Origin: Gammaproteobacteria bacterium
GTDB lineage: Bacteria; Pseudomonadota; Gammaproteobacteria; Steroidobacterales; GCA-2729495
Assembly: GCA_030066665.1 (NCBI GenBank)
Contig: JASJBD010000006.1
Coordinates: forward strand, 1-64,000
Reading direction: 5' to 3'
Length of the DNA: 64,000 nt
In this document: piece by piece, positions 7,833 through 16,947 of the stretch
Layout: each line of letters starts with the position of its first letter
Numbering within the stretch: the stretch's first letter is position 1
Made by a program: the position numbers and the translations under genes
The notes under the pieces: model-generated
Databases searched by the model: none
Seen by the model: the letters and a program-made list of their open reading frames with translations, nothing else
Told to the model about the DNA's origin: nothing

Positions 7833-8825
7833 CTAGCTTCCCGGAAATCGCGCCACCCCCGCGATGCATTTTGGCGCGATAGTCGTGCGGGCAGTGACCG
7901 CACCGGTTTCCAGGTCCAGCCGGACTACCTCGCCGCTGAACCAGTTTGCCACATAGGTCAGCCGACCGTCCGGACTGTCGCTGATAACCGACCAGCCGAA
8001 GCCCTCCAGCGGCACGAGCCCGAGTTCCCGACCCGCTTCATCGAGGATTTCGACTCGATCCCCGCGGGTGATCAACAATCGCCCACCGGGCGCGCGCGCC
8101 AGGTCGAAAAACATCTGCCCGGGCTGACCCTCGAAATTCTGCAGGTCAGGCAGTTGGCGGCCCGCTTCCAGGTCGAAGCGCATCAGCCGCGGACCAGTTT
8201 CGGAGACATAGATCAGCACGCGCTGGTCCGCCGACATCACGGAATGCGTGATTGCCATGCTGCCGCTCATACCCCCGTGGTACTCGGGGAAGTAGCTCTG
8301 CAGCAGCTCACCGTCGGGTGAATAACGATAAAGGCCGCCGTCACCCAGTCGCGTTTCATGGCCTGGCAACACCGGGTGACGGGTCGTCAACGGGAGCGGC
8401 TGATTGTCACCGCCCAAAGACTCGGTGAACCAGAGATCGCCATCAGCGGTGAAATGGACGGTCGAAAACGCGCGTTGCGCGAACTGGCGATTCGGTAATT
8501 GTTCGCCGTCTGGACTCACGCGAATGCTGACCCAGCTCCACGGATCCGACGCCCACAACACCCCGTCCGGCGCGAAGCTGAGACCGTAGACGAGGTGCGT
8601 CGTGCCTTCGACCCAGAGCACGCCCTTCTCGTTCAGCTCTGCATCGTATTGAATGATCCTGCCGATGCCCGCGTGATCATCGTCTGGGTTGTTCAACAAG
8701 GTGGCGCCAACGAACACATCGCCCGATGCGAAGGACTGCATGGTTGACTGCCGTATATCGCTTTCCTCAGCCAAGACTCCGATCGTCCACGAAGCAAGCA
8801 ATAACCACGCGATCCTCTTTCCCAT
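7833..8825 (-). CDS. Exported beta-propeller protein (SMP-30/NHL-like)
   Basis: A 330-residue protein with a signal peptide (Gly-Lys-Arg then a hydrophobic core ending near VLAEES) and repeated propeller blades. Blade-like strings are LSFAPDGVLWASDP, VHFTADGDLWFTE, GGLYRYSPDGELLQ, LARAPGGRLLITRGD and SDSPDGRLTYVANWFSGEVVRLDLETG; the xPDGxLW pattern is typical of SMP-30/gluconolactonase and streptogramin-lyase-like propellers. I start at ATG 8825 because it directly precedes the signal peptide; two in-frame ATGs lie upstream (8855, 8840). Without the catalytic metal site being clear, an enzyme activity cannot be claimed. It leads the two-gene minus-strand operon and is divergent from the VOC gene. 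Confidence 0.65.
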   Translation of the reverse strand: MGKRIAWLLLASWTIGVLAEESDIRQSTMQSFASGDVFVGATLLNNPDDDHAGIGRIIQYDAELNEKGVLWVEGTTHLVYGLSFAPDGVLWASDPWSWVSIRVSPDGEQLPNRQFAQRAFSTVHFTADGDLWFTESLGGDNQPLPLTTRHPVLPGHETRLGDGGLYRYSPDGELLQSYFPEYHGGMSGSMAITHSVMSADQRVLIYVSETGPRLMRFDLEAGRQLPDLQNFEGQPGQMFFDLARAPGGRLLITRGDRVEILDEAGRELGLVPLEGFGWSVISDSPDGRLTYVANWFSGEVVRLDLETGAVTARTTIAPKCIAGVARFPGS

Positions 8826-8927
8826 TTCTTTTGCTATCGACACCCATGGCAACATCGATAGTCTAAACTAAGTTATGGCGCTTAACGTGACTTGTAAGCC
8901 TGACGAGCTGTTGGCAATAGCAGTCGC

Positions 8928-9620
8928 ATGAACCGCTTCGGCAAATTCCTTGAGCTCAGCGTTCCGACGCTGGACATCCAGGCGTCACTCGGTTTCTATC
9001 GTGACCTCGGATTCACGGAGCTGCCGACCGGTGACGTTCGCACTTACTTTTATGCAGTTGTCACTGATGGCCACATCGCCATCGGTTTGCACGGTAGTTT
9101 GCTGGAACAGCCAGCGTTGAGTTTCGTGCAGTCCGATGTCGCGGCACGCGTGCGCGAGCTGGAGGCCGCCGGTGTCGAGATGCTCGTGCGCCGGCTCGGT
9201 ATCGAGGAATTCAACGAAGCCGGCTTTTGTGATCCGGATGAGAACTTTGTGATGCTGCTCGAGGCGCCGACGTTCTCAACGGTGACAGGCAACGATGTCG
9301 ACGTTCCCGTAATTGGTCACGCCGTTGGCATTCGCGTGGCCAGCCGCCGGCCCGAAGAAACGAGCCAGTTCTGGGAAAGTTACGGCTTCGCTCTGGACGA
9401 AACCGGCGACGAGGATCTGTTGCGGTTGCTGGCTCCGGGACTGGTGCTGGAATTCGATCGCCGTGCGCGGGGCGCGATGCCGGTCTTGCACTTCCGCGGC
9501 GCGGACCGCGACGCACTGCTTGCTGGATTGGAGCGCGGTGGCATCGAGCCGAAACAGGACGCTGACGGGCTGATATTGACTGCGCCGGAAGGCACGCAGC
9601 TATTGGTTTTTCTCGACTGA
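8928..9620 (+). CDS. VOC (glyoxalase/bleomycin-resistance) superfamily protein
   Basis: A 230-residue soluble protein made of two vicinal-oxygen-chelate modules. The first runs from about residue 3 (FLELSVPTLDIQASLGFYRDLGF) to the strand FCDPDENFVMLLEAP, the second from about 128 (HAVGIRVASRRPEETSQFWESYGFALDE) to APEGTQLLVFLD. Both have the beta-alpha-beta-beta-beta plan of glyoxalase, dioxygenase and bleomycin-binding proteins. Metal ligands are not obvious, so it may be a binding protein or an enzyme on an unknown ligand. It is transcribed alone, divergent from the propeller gene; the glycosyltransferase follows after 81 bp. Confidence 0.75.
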   Translation: MNRFGKFLELSVPTLDIQASLGFYRDLGFTELPTGDVRTYFYAVVTDGHIAIGLHGSLLEQPALSFVQSDVAARVRELEAAGVEMLVRRLGIEEFNEAGFCDPDENFVMLLEAPTFSTVTGNDVDVPVIGHAVGIRVASRRPEETSQFWESYGFALDETGDEDLLRLLAPGLVLEFDRRARGAMPVLHFRGADRDALLAGLERGGIEPKQDADGLILTAPEGTQLLVFLD

Positions 9621-9701
9621 CAGCCGCTTTCGGGGAACCCGGCGGCCCGGCCGCGGTCGGAGAGCTAGGCACACGACAACAATCGCAGTAAAACAGTTGC
9701 A

Positions 9702-10379
9702 ATGATATCCATCGTCATCCCTGCTTTGAACGAGGCGCGCGCGCTGCCAGCGACACTGCGCTCGGTCGTCGGCCAGGGTGGCGACTACGAAATCATCCTG
9801 GTCGATGGTGGCAGCACGGATGCAACTCTGCAGAGAGCACGTGAGACCGCCGGGTTGCAGGTTATTCGAACCGGGCCGGGTCGCGCCGTGCAGATGAACG
9901 CCGGCGCCCGCGTTGCGCACGGTGAACTGCTGCTGTTTCTACATGCTGATACCCAGTTGCCACCAGGCGCGATTCGGCACCTGAACGAGTTGGAAGCTGA
10001 TCCGGAATTTACGTCCGGCGGATTCCGGCACCAGTTTTCCGGTCCGCAGTTGCCGCTGCGGTTCGTTTCCTGGCTGCACAACCTGCGCTGCCGTCTGACA
10101 CACGTTTTCTACGGGGACCAGGCTATGGTGGTCCGTCGCTCTGTATTTGAAGAACTGGACGGATTCCCCGAAGAACCGGTCCTCGAAGATATTCTGTTGT
10201 CCGAGAAACTGCGCGAGCATGCACAGCCGCGAATTCTCGACATGACGGTTCTTACCGACTCCCGCAAATTCGAACAAATGGGCCCGTGGCGGAGTCTGCT
10301 GCGGTGCCTGCTGATACTTGGCTGCTATGAACTACGCCTGCCAATTCGCGGCCGCGCGTTCTTCGCTGCCATCCGCTGA
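9702..10379 (+). CDS. TIGR04283-type family 2 glycosyltransferase
   Basis: A GT-A fold glycosyltransferase of 225 residues. Seen: ISIVIPALNEARALPATLRSV, ILVDGGSTDAT (nucleotide-sugar site), GPGRAVQMNAGARVAHGELLLFLHADTQLPPGA (metal-binding acidic motif) and GFPEEPVLEDILLSEKLR. These match the TIGR04283 family, first described next to arsenosugar genes but widespread without them. No arsenic gene is present here, so arsenosugar synthesis is not supported. It starts a same-strand run with the DUF547, DUF3047 and membrane-protein genes (16-bp gap, 11-bp overlap, 19-bp gap), suggesting a common, unknown cell-envelope or glycan task. Confidence 0.8.
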   Translation: MISIVIPALNEARALPATLRSVVGQGGDYEIILVDGGSTDATLQRARETAGLQVIRTGPGRAVQMNAGARVAHGELLLFLHADTQLPPGAIRHLNELEADPEFTSGGFRHQFSGPQLPLRFVSWLHNLRCRLTHVFYGDQAMVVRRSVFEELDGFPEEPVLEDILLSEKLREHAQPRILDMTVLTDSRKFEQMGPWRSLLRCLLILGCYELRLPIRGRAFFAAIR

Positions 10380-10395
10380 TACGGAGCTTTCGCAC

Positions 10396-11220
10396 ATGAT
10401 CGCCAGAGCATCGACTCTAGTCCTGTCCGTAATTCTCGCGGGCACCGCAAACGCCAATCCTTTCATCCCGAAGTCCGACCTGTGGGAAATCTGGGACGCG
10501 CATGACGCGAACAGCACAGTCGCAGTCGATCACGCACCGTGGCAGGCATTTCTGGACAAGTATTTGGACAGCAACCATGAATCGGGCATCAACCGCGTTG
10601 CCTACGCCGATGTCAGTGACGCAGACCGGAGCGAGCTCCAGGCCTACCTGCAAGCGCTGACGAGTATCGATCCGCGCGAGCTGAATCGCGATGAACAACT
10701 CGCTTACTGGATCAATCTGTACAACGCTGCCACGGTCGAAGTGATCCTCGAGCACTATCCCGTGAAATCCATTCGCAAGATTTACGGCGGCCTGCTGGGT
10801 CTTGGTCCGTGGAACCGCGAAATCCTGGTGATCGCCGACCAAGACCTGTCTCTGAACGATGTCGAGCATCGCATCCTGCGTCCGATCTGGCAGGACCCAC
10901 GCATTCATTACAGCGTGAACTGCGCGAGTATCGGCTGCCCCAACCTGCTGGCCCAGGCCTATACCGCCGATCAGGCCGACAGCCAGATGACTGCTGCCGC
11001 GCGCGCCTACGTGAATCACCCGCGGGGTGCCATGTTCGACGATCGCGACCGTTTGCAGGTGTCCAGCATCTACGACTGGTATCAGGTGGATTTCGGGGCG
11101 AACGAGCAGGAGCTGCTCGAACACCTGGCCAGCTACGCCGAGCCCGAACTCGCGGCGCGGCTGCGGGCTTATGATGGGCGCCTGCGTTACGACTACGACT
11201 GGAACCTGAATGAGCCCTGA
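10396..11220 (+). CDS. DUF547 domain-containing exported protein
   Basis: A 274-residue protein with a signal peptide (Ile-Ala-Arg-Ala-Ser then a hydrophobic core, cleavage near TANANPF) followed by a DUF547 domain. Family signatures visible: LAYWINLYNAATVEVILEHYPVKSI, then IHYSVNCASIGCPNL with the conserved Cys pair and a following LRPIWQDPR-type helix. The start at 10396 has GGAG about 10 bases before it; the frame is open to 10318, but that reads through the end of the glycosyltransferase. DUF547 proteins have no settled function, although the conserved Asn/His/Cys set resembles a thiol-hydrolase arrangement (family-level inference). Its last 11 bp overlap the DUF3047 gene. Confidence 0.85.
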   Translation: MIARASTLVLSVILAGTANANPFIPKSDLWEIWDAHDANSTVAVDHAPWQAFLDKYLDSNHESGINRVAYADVSDADRSELQAYLQALTSIDPRELNRDEQLAYWINLYNAATVEVILEHYPVKSIRKIYGGLLGLGPWNREILVIADQDLSLNDVEHRILRPIWQDPRIHYSVNCASIGCPNLLAQAYTADQADSQMTAAARAYVNHPRGAMFDDRDRLQVSSIYDWYQVDFGANEQELLEHLASYAEPELAARLRAYDGRLRYDYDWNLNEP

Positions 11221-11929
11221 GCGAACGCTCGTACTGGTCTGCCTGTGCCTGGCCGCGCCGCTCGCAATCGCCGCCGAACCCCCGATTCAACCCTTCTCCG
11301 CCGCCGAGCCGGGAGCCCTGCCAGCTGGCTGGCACGTCGAGGGCATCCGCGGTCGTCCGAAGACGGCCTATACCGCGGTCACCGATGGCGATCGCGTCGT
11401 GATCCAGGCCGATGCCGAGAAATCCACGGCCGGTCTGGTCTTCGACACCCGCTTCAGTCCGACCGAATGGCCGGTGCTCCAGTGGGGATGGAAGATCAGC
11501 GAACACCTGGCAGGCACGGATATCCTGCGCAAGAAAGGCGATGATTTCCCGGCCCGTGTCTATGTGAGTTTCGACTACGACAAGCGTAGATTACCGGTCG
11601 GAAAACGGTTCCAGCTCGGCCTGGCGCAACTGATCTTCGGGGCGGATTTGCCCGGCGCCTCAATCTGCTATGTATGGGACCGGAATCTGCGTATAGACAC
11701 AATCCTGCCCAGTGCGTACACAGACCGTGTCCAGATGATTGTGGTCCGCAGCGGCGATGCCGGGGTCGATACCTGGGTCAGCGAAACCCGCAATCTGGTG
11801 GACGATTATCGTGCCGCGTTCGGCGAGGAACCGCCGGACGTGGTCGCGATTTCCATAGCAACCGACACGGATGATTCCGGCGACAGCACTCGCAGCTGGT
11901 TTGGCGATATAGAGCTGGCGCGGAAATAA
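11210..11929 (+). CDS. DUF3047 domain-containing exported protein
   Basis: A 239-residue protein with an N-terminal signal peptide (hydrophobic LVLVCLCLAAPLAIAAEPP) and a DUF3047 domain: GWHVEGI, WPVLQWGWKISE, KKGDDFPARVYVSFDYD, SICYVWDRNL and the C-terminal DVVAISIATDTDDSGDSTRSWFGDIEL. The function of the family is unknown; the last motif looks like a calcium- or sugar-binding jelly-roll edge (inference). It starts 11 bp before the DUF547 stop, so the pair is translationally coupled. DUF547 and DUF3047 genes together suggest one periplasmic process. Confidence 0.83.
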   Translation: MSPERTLVLVCLCLAAPLAIAAEPPIQPFSAAEPGALPAGWHVEGIRGRPKTAYTAVTDGDRVVIQADAEKSTAGLVFDTRFSPTEWPVLQWGWKISEHLAGTDILRKKGDDFPARVYVSFDYDKRRLPVGKRFQLGLAQLIFGADLPGASICYVWDRNLRIDTILPSAYTDRVQMIVVRSGDAGVDTWVSETRNLVDDYRAAFGEEPPDVVAISIATDTDDSGDSTRSWFGDIELARK

Positions 11930-11948
11930 CTACAACAGGAGTTCGTAA

Positions 11949-12329
11949 ATGAGGCCGATCATCATGGTCTCCGTGATATCAATCACCACGGCGTTGATCC
12001 TCTACACGATCGCCGTCTGGCGAAACTGGAAAATCAAAATGCTGACCGTGGCGCAGGTCGTGCTGCTGTGGCTCGGCCTGGCCGCCGACGTGCTCGCGAC
12101 GCAAATGATGGGTTTGTCCATCGACGGCAACATCGTCTGGGATTTCCACACAATCAGCGGGTATTCGGGACTGGCGTTGATGGCCGTACTCGCCATGTCC
12201 GGCACCTGGGCGCTTTGGCAACAGCGCGCCGCCATCCTGAGCTCATTCCATCGCTTCGCGATGCCGATCTGGGTTCTGTGGGTCGCGTCCTACGCGAGCG
12301 GCGTGGTTATCGGGATCCAGCGCGTCTAG
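11949..12329 (+). CDS. Small membrane protein, HsmA/TIGR03987-like
   Basis: A 126-residue inner-membrane protein with four hydrophobic helices, at about residues 5-23, 33-52, 71-88 and 103-122. The pattern [32 protein letters not shown], then [20 protein letters not shown] and a last [13 protein letters not shown] resembles the HsmA family (TIGR03987), whose role is unclear. A GGAG site (CAGGAGTTCGTAA) precedes the ATG. It ends the glycosyltransferase run and converges on acs, whose stop overlaps its last bases. Confidence 0.6.
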   Translation: MRPIIMVSVISITTALILYTIAVWRNWKIKMLTVAQVVLLWLGLAADVLATQMMGLSIDGNIVWDFHTISGYSGLALMAVLAMSGTWALWQQRAAILSSFHRFAMPIWVLWVASYASGVVIGIQRV

Positions 12330-14290
12330 GCGTCACCCCGTAACTGGTCGATGATCGCGGGATTCTCCAGCGTGGAGACATCCTGCGTGATTTCGTCGCC
12401 GCGGGCGATGATCCGCAGCAGGCGCCGCATGATCTTGCCGGAACGGGTCTTCGGCAGGTTGTCGGCAAAGCGGATGTCGTCCGGTTTCGCAATCGGGCCC
12501 AGCTCTTCGCCGACCCAGTTACGCAGGACCTTCGCCAGTTCTGCGGCGTCATCACCGGTCGGACGATCGCCTTTCGGCACCACGTAAGCGAACAGGGCTT
12601 CGCCCTTGATCTCGTGCGGTCGACCTACCACCGCTGCTTCCGCCACGCGGGGATGCGCCACCAGGGCAGACTCGACCTCCATCGTGCCGAGGCGGTGGCC
12701 CGAGATATTCAGCACATCGTCGATCCGGCCCATGATCCAGAAGTAGCCATCGGCATCGCGGCGGGCGCTGTCGCCGGCCACGTAGTAACGGTTCTGGAAT
12801 TTCTCCCAGTAGGTTTCGATGTACCGGTCGTTGTCGCCCCAGATGGTGCGCAGCATCGACGGCCAGGGCTTCTTGATCACGAGATATCCGCCCTGGTCCG
12901 GCGCGTCGACCGGCGTACCTTCTTCATCGACGATATCCGCATCGATACCCGGCAAGGGACGCGTACACGAGCCAGGCTTGGTCGCCGTGACACCGGGGAC
13001 CGGTGAAATCATGATGCCGCCAGTCTCCGTTTGCCACCAGGTATCGACGATCGGACAGCGTTCCCCGCCAATAACCTCGTGGTACCAGATCCAGGCTTCC
13101 GGGTTGATGGGTTCACCAACGGTGCCGAGCAAGCGAATCTTCGACAGGTCGTATTGCGCGGGAATGTCGTCGCCGAGTTTCATCAGGGCGCGGATGGCTG
13201 TTGGTGCCGTATAAAAAATGGTGACGCCATGTTTCTGGCAGATACTCCAGAAGCGGCCACCGTCCGGGTAAGTCGGCGCGCCTTCATACATCACGATCGT
13301 CGCGCCGGCGGCGAGCGGGCCGTAGGCGACATAGGTATGGCCGGTGATCCAGCCAACGTCAGCGGTACACCAGAACACATCGTCTTCTTGAATGTCGAAG
13401 ATCAGCTGGTTCGTCAGCTTCGCATAGAGCAAGTAACCGGCCGACGCCTGTTGAATGCCTTTCGGCTTGCCGGTGGAGCCCGACGTATACAGCAGGAACA
13501 GGGGATGCTCCGCATTCAACGGCACGGGTTCGCAGGAATCCGCTTGCCCGGCGATCGCGTCACTCCACCAGATGTCCCGGCCATCCTGCATCGCGCAACC
13601 GCAGTCAGCGCGTTTCAGCACGATCACGCGGTCGACATGCTCGCAACCTTCCTCCAGCGCCTTGTCGGTCGCGGCTTTCAATTCAACGATCTTGCCGCCG
13701 CGATGACCGCCATCGGCAGTGATCACCATACGCGCGCCCGCATCGATGACCCGGTCACGCAGTGAATTCGCCGAGAACCCCCCGAACACGACGGAATGCA
13801 CCGCACCGATTCGCGCGCAGGCCTGCATCGCGATCAGGGCCTCCGGGACCATCGGCATGTAGATCACGACCCGGTCGCCCGCTTCGATACCCTGCGCCTT
13901 CAGCGCATTGGCGAAACGGCACACATCGGCGGTCAACTCCCGGTAGCTCAGCCGGCGCCGATCACCGCCCTCGCCTTCGAAAACAATTGCCGTCTTATCA
14001 CCGCGCTCGGCCAGGTTTGAATCCAGGCAATTGGCCGAAACGTTCAGCTCACCATCGGTGAACCACCGGTAATTTGGTGCCGCGGAGGCATCGAGCGTCT
14101 GCGTGAAATCCGTCGACCAGTCGAGCAGCTCCCGGGCCAGGCCGGCCCAGAATGCCTCGTGATCCTGCGCGGCGCTCGCATACATGGCGTCGAGATCGGC
14201 CTGTTTATAACGCGCCGCCTTGGCGAAGTCCTCGCCAGGCGGGAACTGGCGCTGTTCTGTGAGGATCGATTCGATACTTTTGTCGGTCAT
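12326..14290 (-). CDS. acs: Acetyl-CoA synthetase
   Basis: Acetate--CoA ligase of 654 residues, the standard length, converting acetate, ATP and CoA to acetyl-CoA via acetyl-AMP in the cytoplasm. Seen: FALLYTSGS-type P-loop as [13 protein letters not shown], the WQTETGG motif, [33 protein letters not shown] hinge region, and [10 protein letters not shown] with the Lys that is acetylated in regulated homologues. The N-terminal [12 protein letters not shown] segment is Acs-typical. The ATG at 14290 fits. It ends against the converging membrane-protein gene, and the fructosamine-kinase family gene lies 10 bp upstream on the same strand. Confidence 0.95.
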   Translation of the reverse strand: MTDKSIESILTEQRQFPPGEDFAKAARYKQADLDAMYASAAQDHEAFWAGLARELLDWSTDFTQTLDASAAPNYRWFTDGELNVSANCLDSNLAERGDKTAIVFEGEGGDRRRLSYRELTADVCRFANALKAQGIEAGDRVVIYMPMVPEALIAMQACARIGAVHSVVFGGFSANSLRDRVIDAGARMVITADGGHRGGKIVELKAATDKALEEGCEHVDRVIVLKRADCGCAMQDGRDIWWSDAIAGQADSCEPVPLNAEHPLFLLYTSGSTGKPKGIQQASAGYLLYAKLTNQLIFDIQEDDVFWCTADVGWITGHTYVAYGPLAAGATIVMYEGAPTYPDGGRFWSICQKHGVTIFYTAPTAIRALMKLGDDIPAQYDLSKIRLLGTVGEPINPEAWIWYHEVIGGERCPIVDTWWQTETGGIMISPVPGVTATKPGSCTRPLPGIDADIVDEEGTPVDAPDQGGYLVIKKPWPSMLRTIWGDNDRYIETYWEKFQNRYYVAGDSARRDADGYFWIMGRIDDVLNISGHRLGTMEVESALVAHPRVAEAAVVGRPHEIKGEALFAYVVPKGDRPTGDDAAELAKVLRNWVGEELGPIAKPDDIRFADNLPKTRSGKIMRRLLRIIARGDEITQDVSTLENPAIIDQLRGDA

Positions 14291-14300
14291 TTCGATTTTC

Positions 14301-15170
14301 CTAGATTGCCAGCAGGCGCTTCAGCATCCCCTGAGCCTGTGTCGCATAGCCCCCGCCAAACAGGTTCAGGTGATTGAGTATGTGGTAGAGGTTGTAAAGG
14401 TCGACGCGTATGTCGGCGCCGGGTGGTAATGGCCACTCTTGTTCGTACGCAGTATAAAACTGCGACGGAAATCCACCAAACAAGCGCGTCATCGCCAAGT
14501 CGGCCTCGCGGTCGCCGAAATACACGGCCGGATCGAAGATTACCGGCTGGCCGTCCGGCATCGCGCCCCAGTTGCCGCCCCACAGGTCACCGTGCAGCAA
14601 CGAAGCTTCCGGCTCGTGATCCCCGAACAGACGTGGCAACGCGTCCAGCAGCTGGGTACCGAGATCGTCGACGATGCGCCCATAGCCATTGCGCACGGCC
14701 AGTTGCAGCTGGAAACCGAGCCGCCGGTCGCGCCAGAAGCTCAGCCAGTCATCGCATTGCTCATTCGGCTGCGGCGTGCTGCCAATCGTATTGTCGCGGT
14801 GCCAGCCGAATTGCTCGCGCGTAACGCGATGTTGCCGGGCCAGTTGCCGTCCCAGTTCCGCGGCGCTGCTGCCGCCGGCGCGCGACAACTCGAGGTGTTC
14901 CATCAGCAGATACGCCTGGTGGTCCGCGATGCCCTGGGCAACCGGACCCGGCACGCGCACCGCCCGGGCCGCCGCCAGCTCCTCCAGGCCCGCGGCTTCG
15001 GCGGCAAACATGTCCGCCTGCGACGCCTCGTTCAACTTCAGGAACCAGCGGCGCCCGTCGCGCCCCGTCACCCGCAGACTGTCGTTGATACAGCCGCCAC
15101 CAGCCGACGCGGAGGAATCAATCGGACCGGTATGTGCTTCAAGGGCGGCGGCAACCGCGGCGTTGATCAT
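14301..15170 (-). CDS. Fructosamine kinase family protein
   Basis: A 289-residue kinase-like protein of the fructosamine-3-kinase / ketosamine kinase family, which phosphorylates sugar adducts on protein lysines and so promotes their removal. Seen: [11 protein letters not shown] as a nucleotide loop, RRWFLKLN with the ATP-binding Lys, LLMEHLEL hinge, the catalytic [11 protein letters not shown], and [19 protein letters not shown] carrying the metal-binding Asp. The ATG at 15170 overlaps the stop of the exonuclease gene (ATGA). The frame is open to 15311, but that part reads inside the exonuclease gene. The order sigma-like fusion, exonuclease, kinase, acs suggests one transcript. Confidence 0.88.
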   Translation of the reverse strand: MINAAVAAALEAHTGPIDSSASAGGGCINDSLRVTGRDGRRWFLKLNEASQADMFAAEAAGLEELAAARAVRVPGPVAQGIADHQAYLLMEHLELSRAGGSSAAELGRQLARQHRVTREQFGWHRDNTIGSTPQPNEQCDDWLSFWRDRRLGFQLQLAVRNGYGRIVDDLGTQLLDALPRLFGDHEPEASLLHGDLWGGNWGAMPDGQPVIFDPAVYFGDREADLAMTRLFGGFPSQFYTAYEQEWPLPPGADIRVDLYNLYHILNHLNLFGGGYATQAQGMLKRLLAI

Positions 15171-16057
15171 CCAAAGTTGTCCGCGATGCGTTCCGCCTGC
15201 TTGCGTAAAGACGGCCCGAACCCTGTCTCGTCGTAGAGGTCGAACAGGTCGTCCAGCAGGGGGGACTGGCGTTGCAGGGTGGCTTCGTCCGCAGCCAGCG
15301 GTGCGTCGCATCGAATGCGCGCCAGTTCCCGGGACAGTTCTGCCTGGTCACGGTGCTCGGCCAGTCGGCCTGCCAGCTTGGTCGCCCCCCGCAACGGCAC
15401 GTTGGCAACTTCATCCAGCCGCGCGAAAAGATCGTCCATGGAGTCGAAATGAGCCAGCAGCCCGGCCGCGGTCTTCGCGCCTACGCCGGGCACACCGGGG
15501 ATGTTGTCGACGCTGTCACCGGCCAGCCCGAGAAAGTCCGGCATTTGTTCGGCCCTGACACCGAAGCTATCGCTCACCTCGTGATGGGCGATCTTCTTTT
15601 TGCCCGTGTAATCCCAGAACGTGTCACCTTCCTCCAGCAGCTGCAACAGGTCCTTGTCGCGACTGACAATCGTGACGGTATGGCCGGCGTTTCGCATGCC
15701 AACCGCAAGCGTGCCGATCAGGTCATCTGCCTCGTACGCGGTGTCAGAACACTCCCGCACGCCGAGTGCGCGGGTTATTTCGCGACAGAGCGCAAACTGG
15801 CGCTTCAGTTCCGGCGGCGCTGGTTCGCGGTTCGCCTTGTAGTCGGGATAGATTTCGTTGCGAAATGATGTAGTCAGGCTGACATCGAACGCCGCGGCCA
15901 CGTAGTGTGGTTTTTCGCGCTCCAGGAAATCGCCGAGAAACCGGGTAAAGCCATAAACCGCATTGACCGGGTTCTCTTCGGGGTCGGTCATATCGTCCGG
16001 AATCGTGAACCACGCGCGGAACACGTAAATGCTGGCGTCGATGAGGTAGGTTTTCAC
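15167..16057 (-). CDS. 5'-3' exonuclease with H3TH domain (Xni/ExoIX-like)
   Basis: A 296-residue flap-type nuclease corresponding to the N-terminal 5'-3' exonuclease of PolI without the polymerase. Seen: KTYLIDASIYVFRAW (first metal Asp), SFRNEIYPDYKANREPAPPEL (arch and substrate contacts), YEADDLIGTLA, VSRDKDLLQLL, and the helix-3-turn-helix DFLGLAGDSVDNIPGVPGVGAKTA. The acidic metal ligands are present, so it should be active in DNA processing. I choose the GTG at 16057, 4 bp after the stop of the upstream gene, because the family begins directly with this strand; the frame continues upstream only as a shadow of the sigma-like gene. No good Shine-Dalgarno is seen, so translation may depend on the upstream gene. 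Confidence 0.88.
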   Translation of the reverse strand: MKTYLIDASIYVFRAWFTIPDDMTDPEENPVNAVYGFTRFLGDFLEREKPHYVAAAFDVSLTTSFRNEIYPDYKANREPAPPELKRQFALCREITRALGVRECSDTAYEADDLIGTLAVGMRNAGHTVTIVSRDKDLLQLLEEGDTFWDYTGKKKIAHHEVSDSFGVRAEQMPDFLGLAGDSVDNIPGVPGVGAKTAAGLLAHFDSMDDLFARLDEVANVPLRGATKLAGRLAEHRDQAELSRELARIRCDAPLAADEATLQRQSPLLDDLFDLYDETGFGPSLRKQAERIADNFG

Positions 16058-16061
16058 GACT

Positions 16062-16853
16062 CTATGGCTCGCGCGTGTTGGTCCCGGCGTCAGTATCGCC
16101 TTTTTCCGCGCTATCGAGAATCGGCGGCTGTTCCAGCACCGGCCTGCCAATATCCACCAGCCCCCCGGCATCCGGGCGCGGTGCTGGCAGGATTTCCCGC
16201 GGCGCGGGAGCAACCGAACCCGGTGTCTCGGGCGGGTCGTCCGCGACGGTCGTGCTCGGTGCTGCCGACGGCCGTAATTCGCGCAGCGGCACTGCAGCAG
16301 GCGTGTCCGCCGGCATTCCCGGTTCACCCACTGTATCCGGCAATGGCGATTGCTCCGGCAAGAGCGGGCCACTCGGTCGAATCGCGACGCGCAGAATGAC
16401 GGCCACGACCAGCAGCAATGTCGCAGCCACGGCGACGGCAATGAGCCAGCGCCGCGAGGCCCGCTGCGGCGGCAGAATCTTTGACCTCTCCCGGGCCGCC
16501 GCGAGGATCCGCGCGTCGACTTGCCCGGGTACCTGTTCGACCGGCGTAGACGTTGCATTACCGTTTTCAGCACTGTCCCGGCGGCTCGCGCGTGGCAGAC
16601 CCGCGACCCGGTCGTTTGCAACGGCGAACAGGTATTCAGCGAAAGGCGCGGTCGGCTCGTAGCTGAGCCGGACCGCAATGACGCGCAGCCAGCAATCCTC
16701 GAAGACGTCGCCGGCCACGCCGGGTTCGCTGCTGCGGCCCAGCAAGTGGTGATAGAGCGCAGCTTTGTGCCGCTCATACAATCGCTGAAACGCGACCGTG
16801 TCACCGGCCCGGAAGCGCAGCATCAACGCATGGTCGTCGGGCTCAACCGTCAT
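16062..16853 (-). CDS. ECF sigma region-2-like domain fused to a membrane anchor and Pro-rich tail
   Basis: A 263-residue protein with an unusual plan. Residues 6-83 look like sigma-70 region 2 of an ECF factor (DDHALMLRFRAGDTVAFQRLYERH, then VFEDCWLRVIAVRLSYEP and FAEYLFAVANDRV). No region 4 helix-turn-helix follows. Instead there is VDARILAAARERS, as often precedes the membrane helix of anti-sigma-like proteins, a single transmembrane helix at about 136-155, and about 100 residues rich in Pro, Ala and Asp, probably periplasmic. I start at ATG 16853; a GTG at 16904 is possible. It heads the exonuclease, kinase, acs run. Function unknown: a fused or decayed sigma/anti-sigma pair is my reading. 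Confidence 0.65.
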   Translation of the reverse strand: MTVEPDDHALMLRFRAGDTVAFQRLYERHKAALYHHLLGRSSEPGVAGDVFEDCWLRVIAVRLSYEPTAPFAEYLFAVANDRVAGLPRASRRDSAENGNATSTPVEQVPGQVDARILAAARERSKILPPQRASRRWLIAVAVAATLLLVVAVILRVAIRPSGPLLPEQSPLPDTVGEPGMPADTPAAVPLRELRPSAAPSTTVADDPPETPGSVAPAPREILPAPRPDAGGLVDIGRPVLEQPPILDSAEKGDTDAGTNTREP

Positions 16854-16947
16854 GACCGGCAGAATACCAAACAGGGGTCTAGCCGCCGTCTCTGCAAATG
16901 ACACTCGCGAGGGACTTCGCCCCGCTGGCGAAACCGTGATTCGACCC

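Noticed and set aside
9702-10379. Arsenosugar biosynthesis role for the TIGR04283 glycosyltransferase
   Set aside because: The family is also common without arsenic genes, and none (ArsS radical SAM, ArsM, arsenate reductase) lies nearby.
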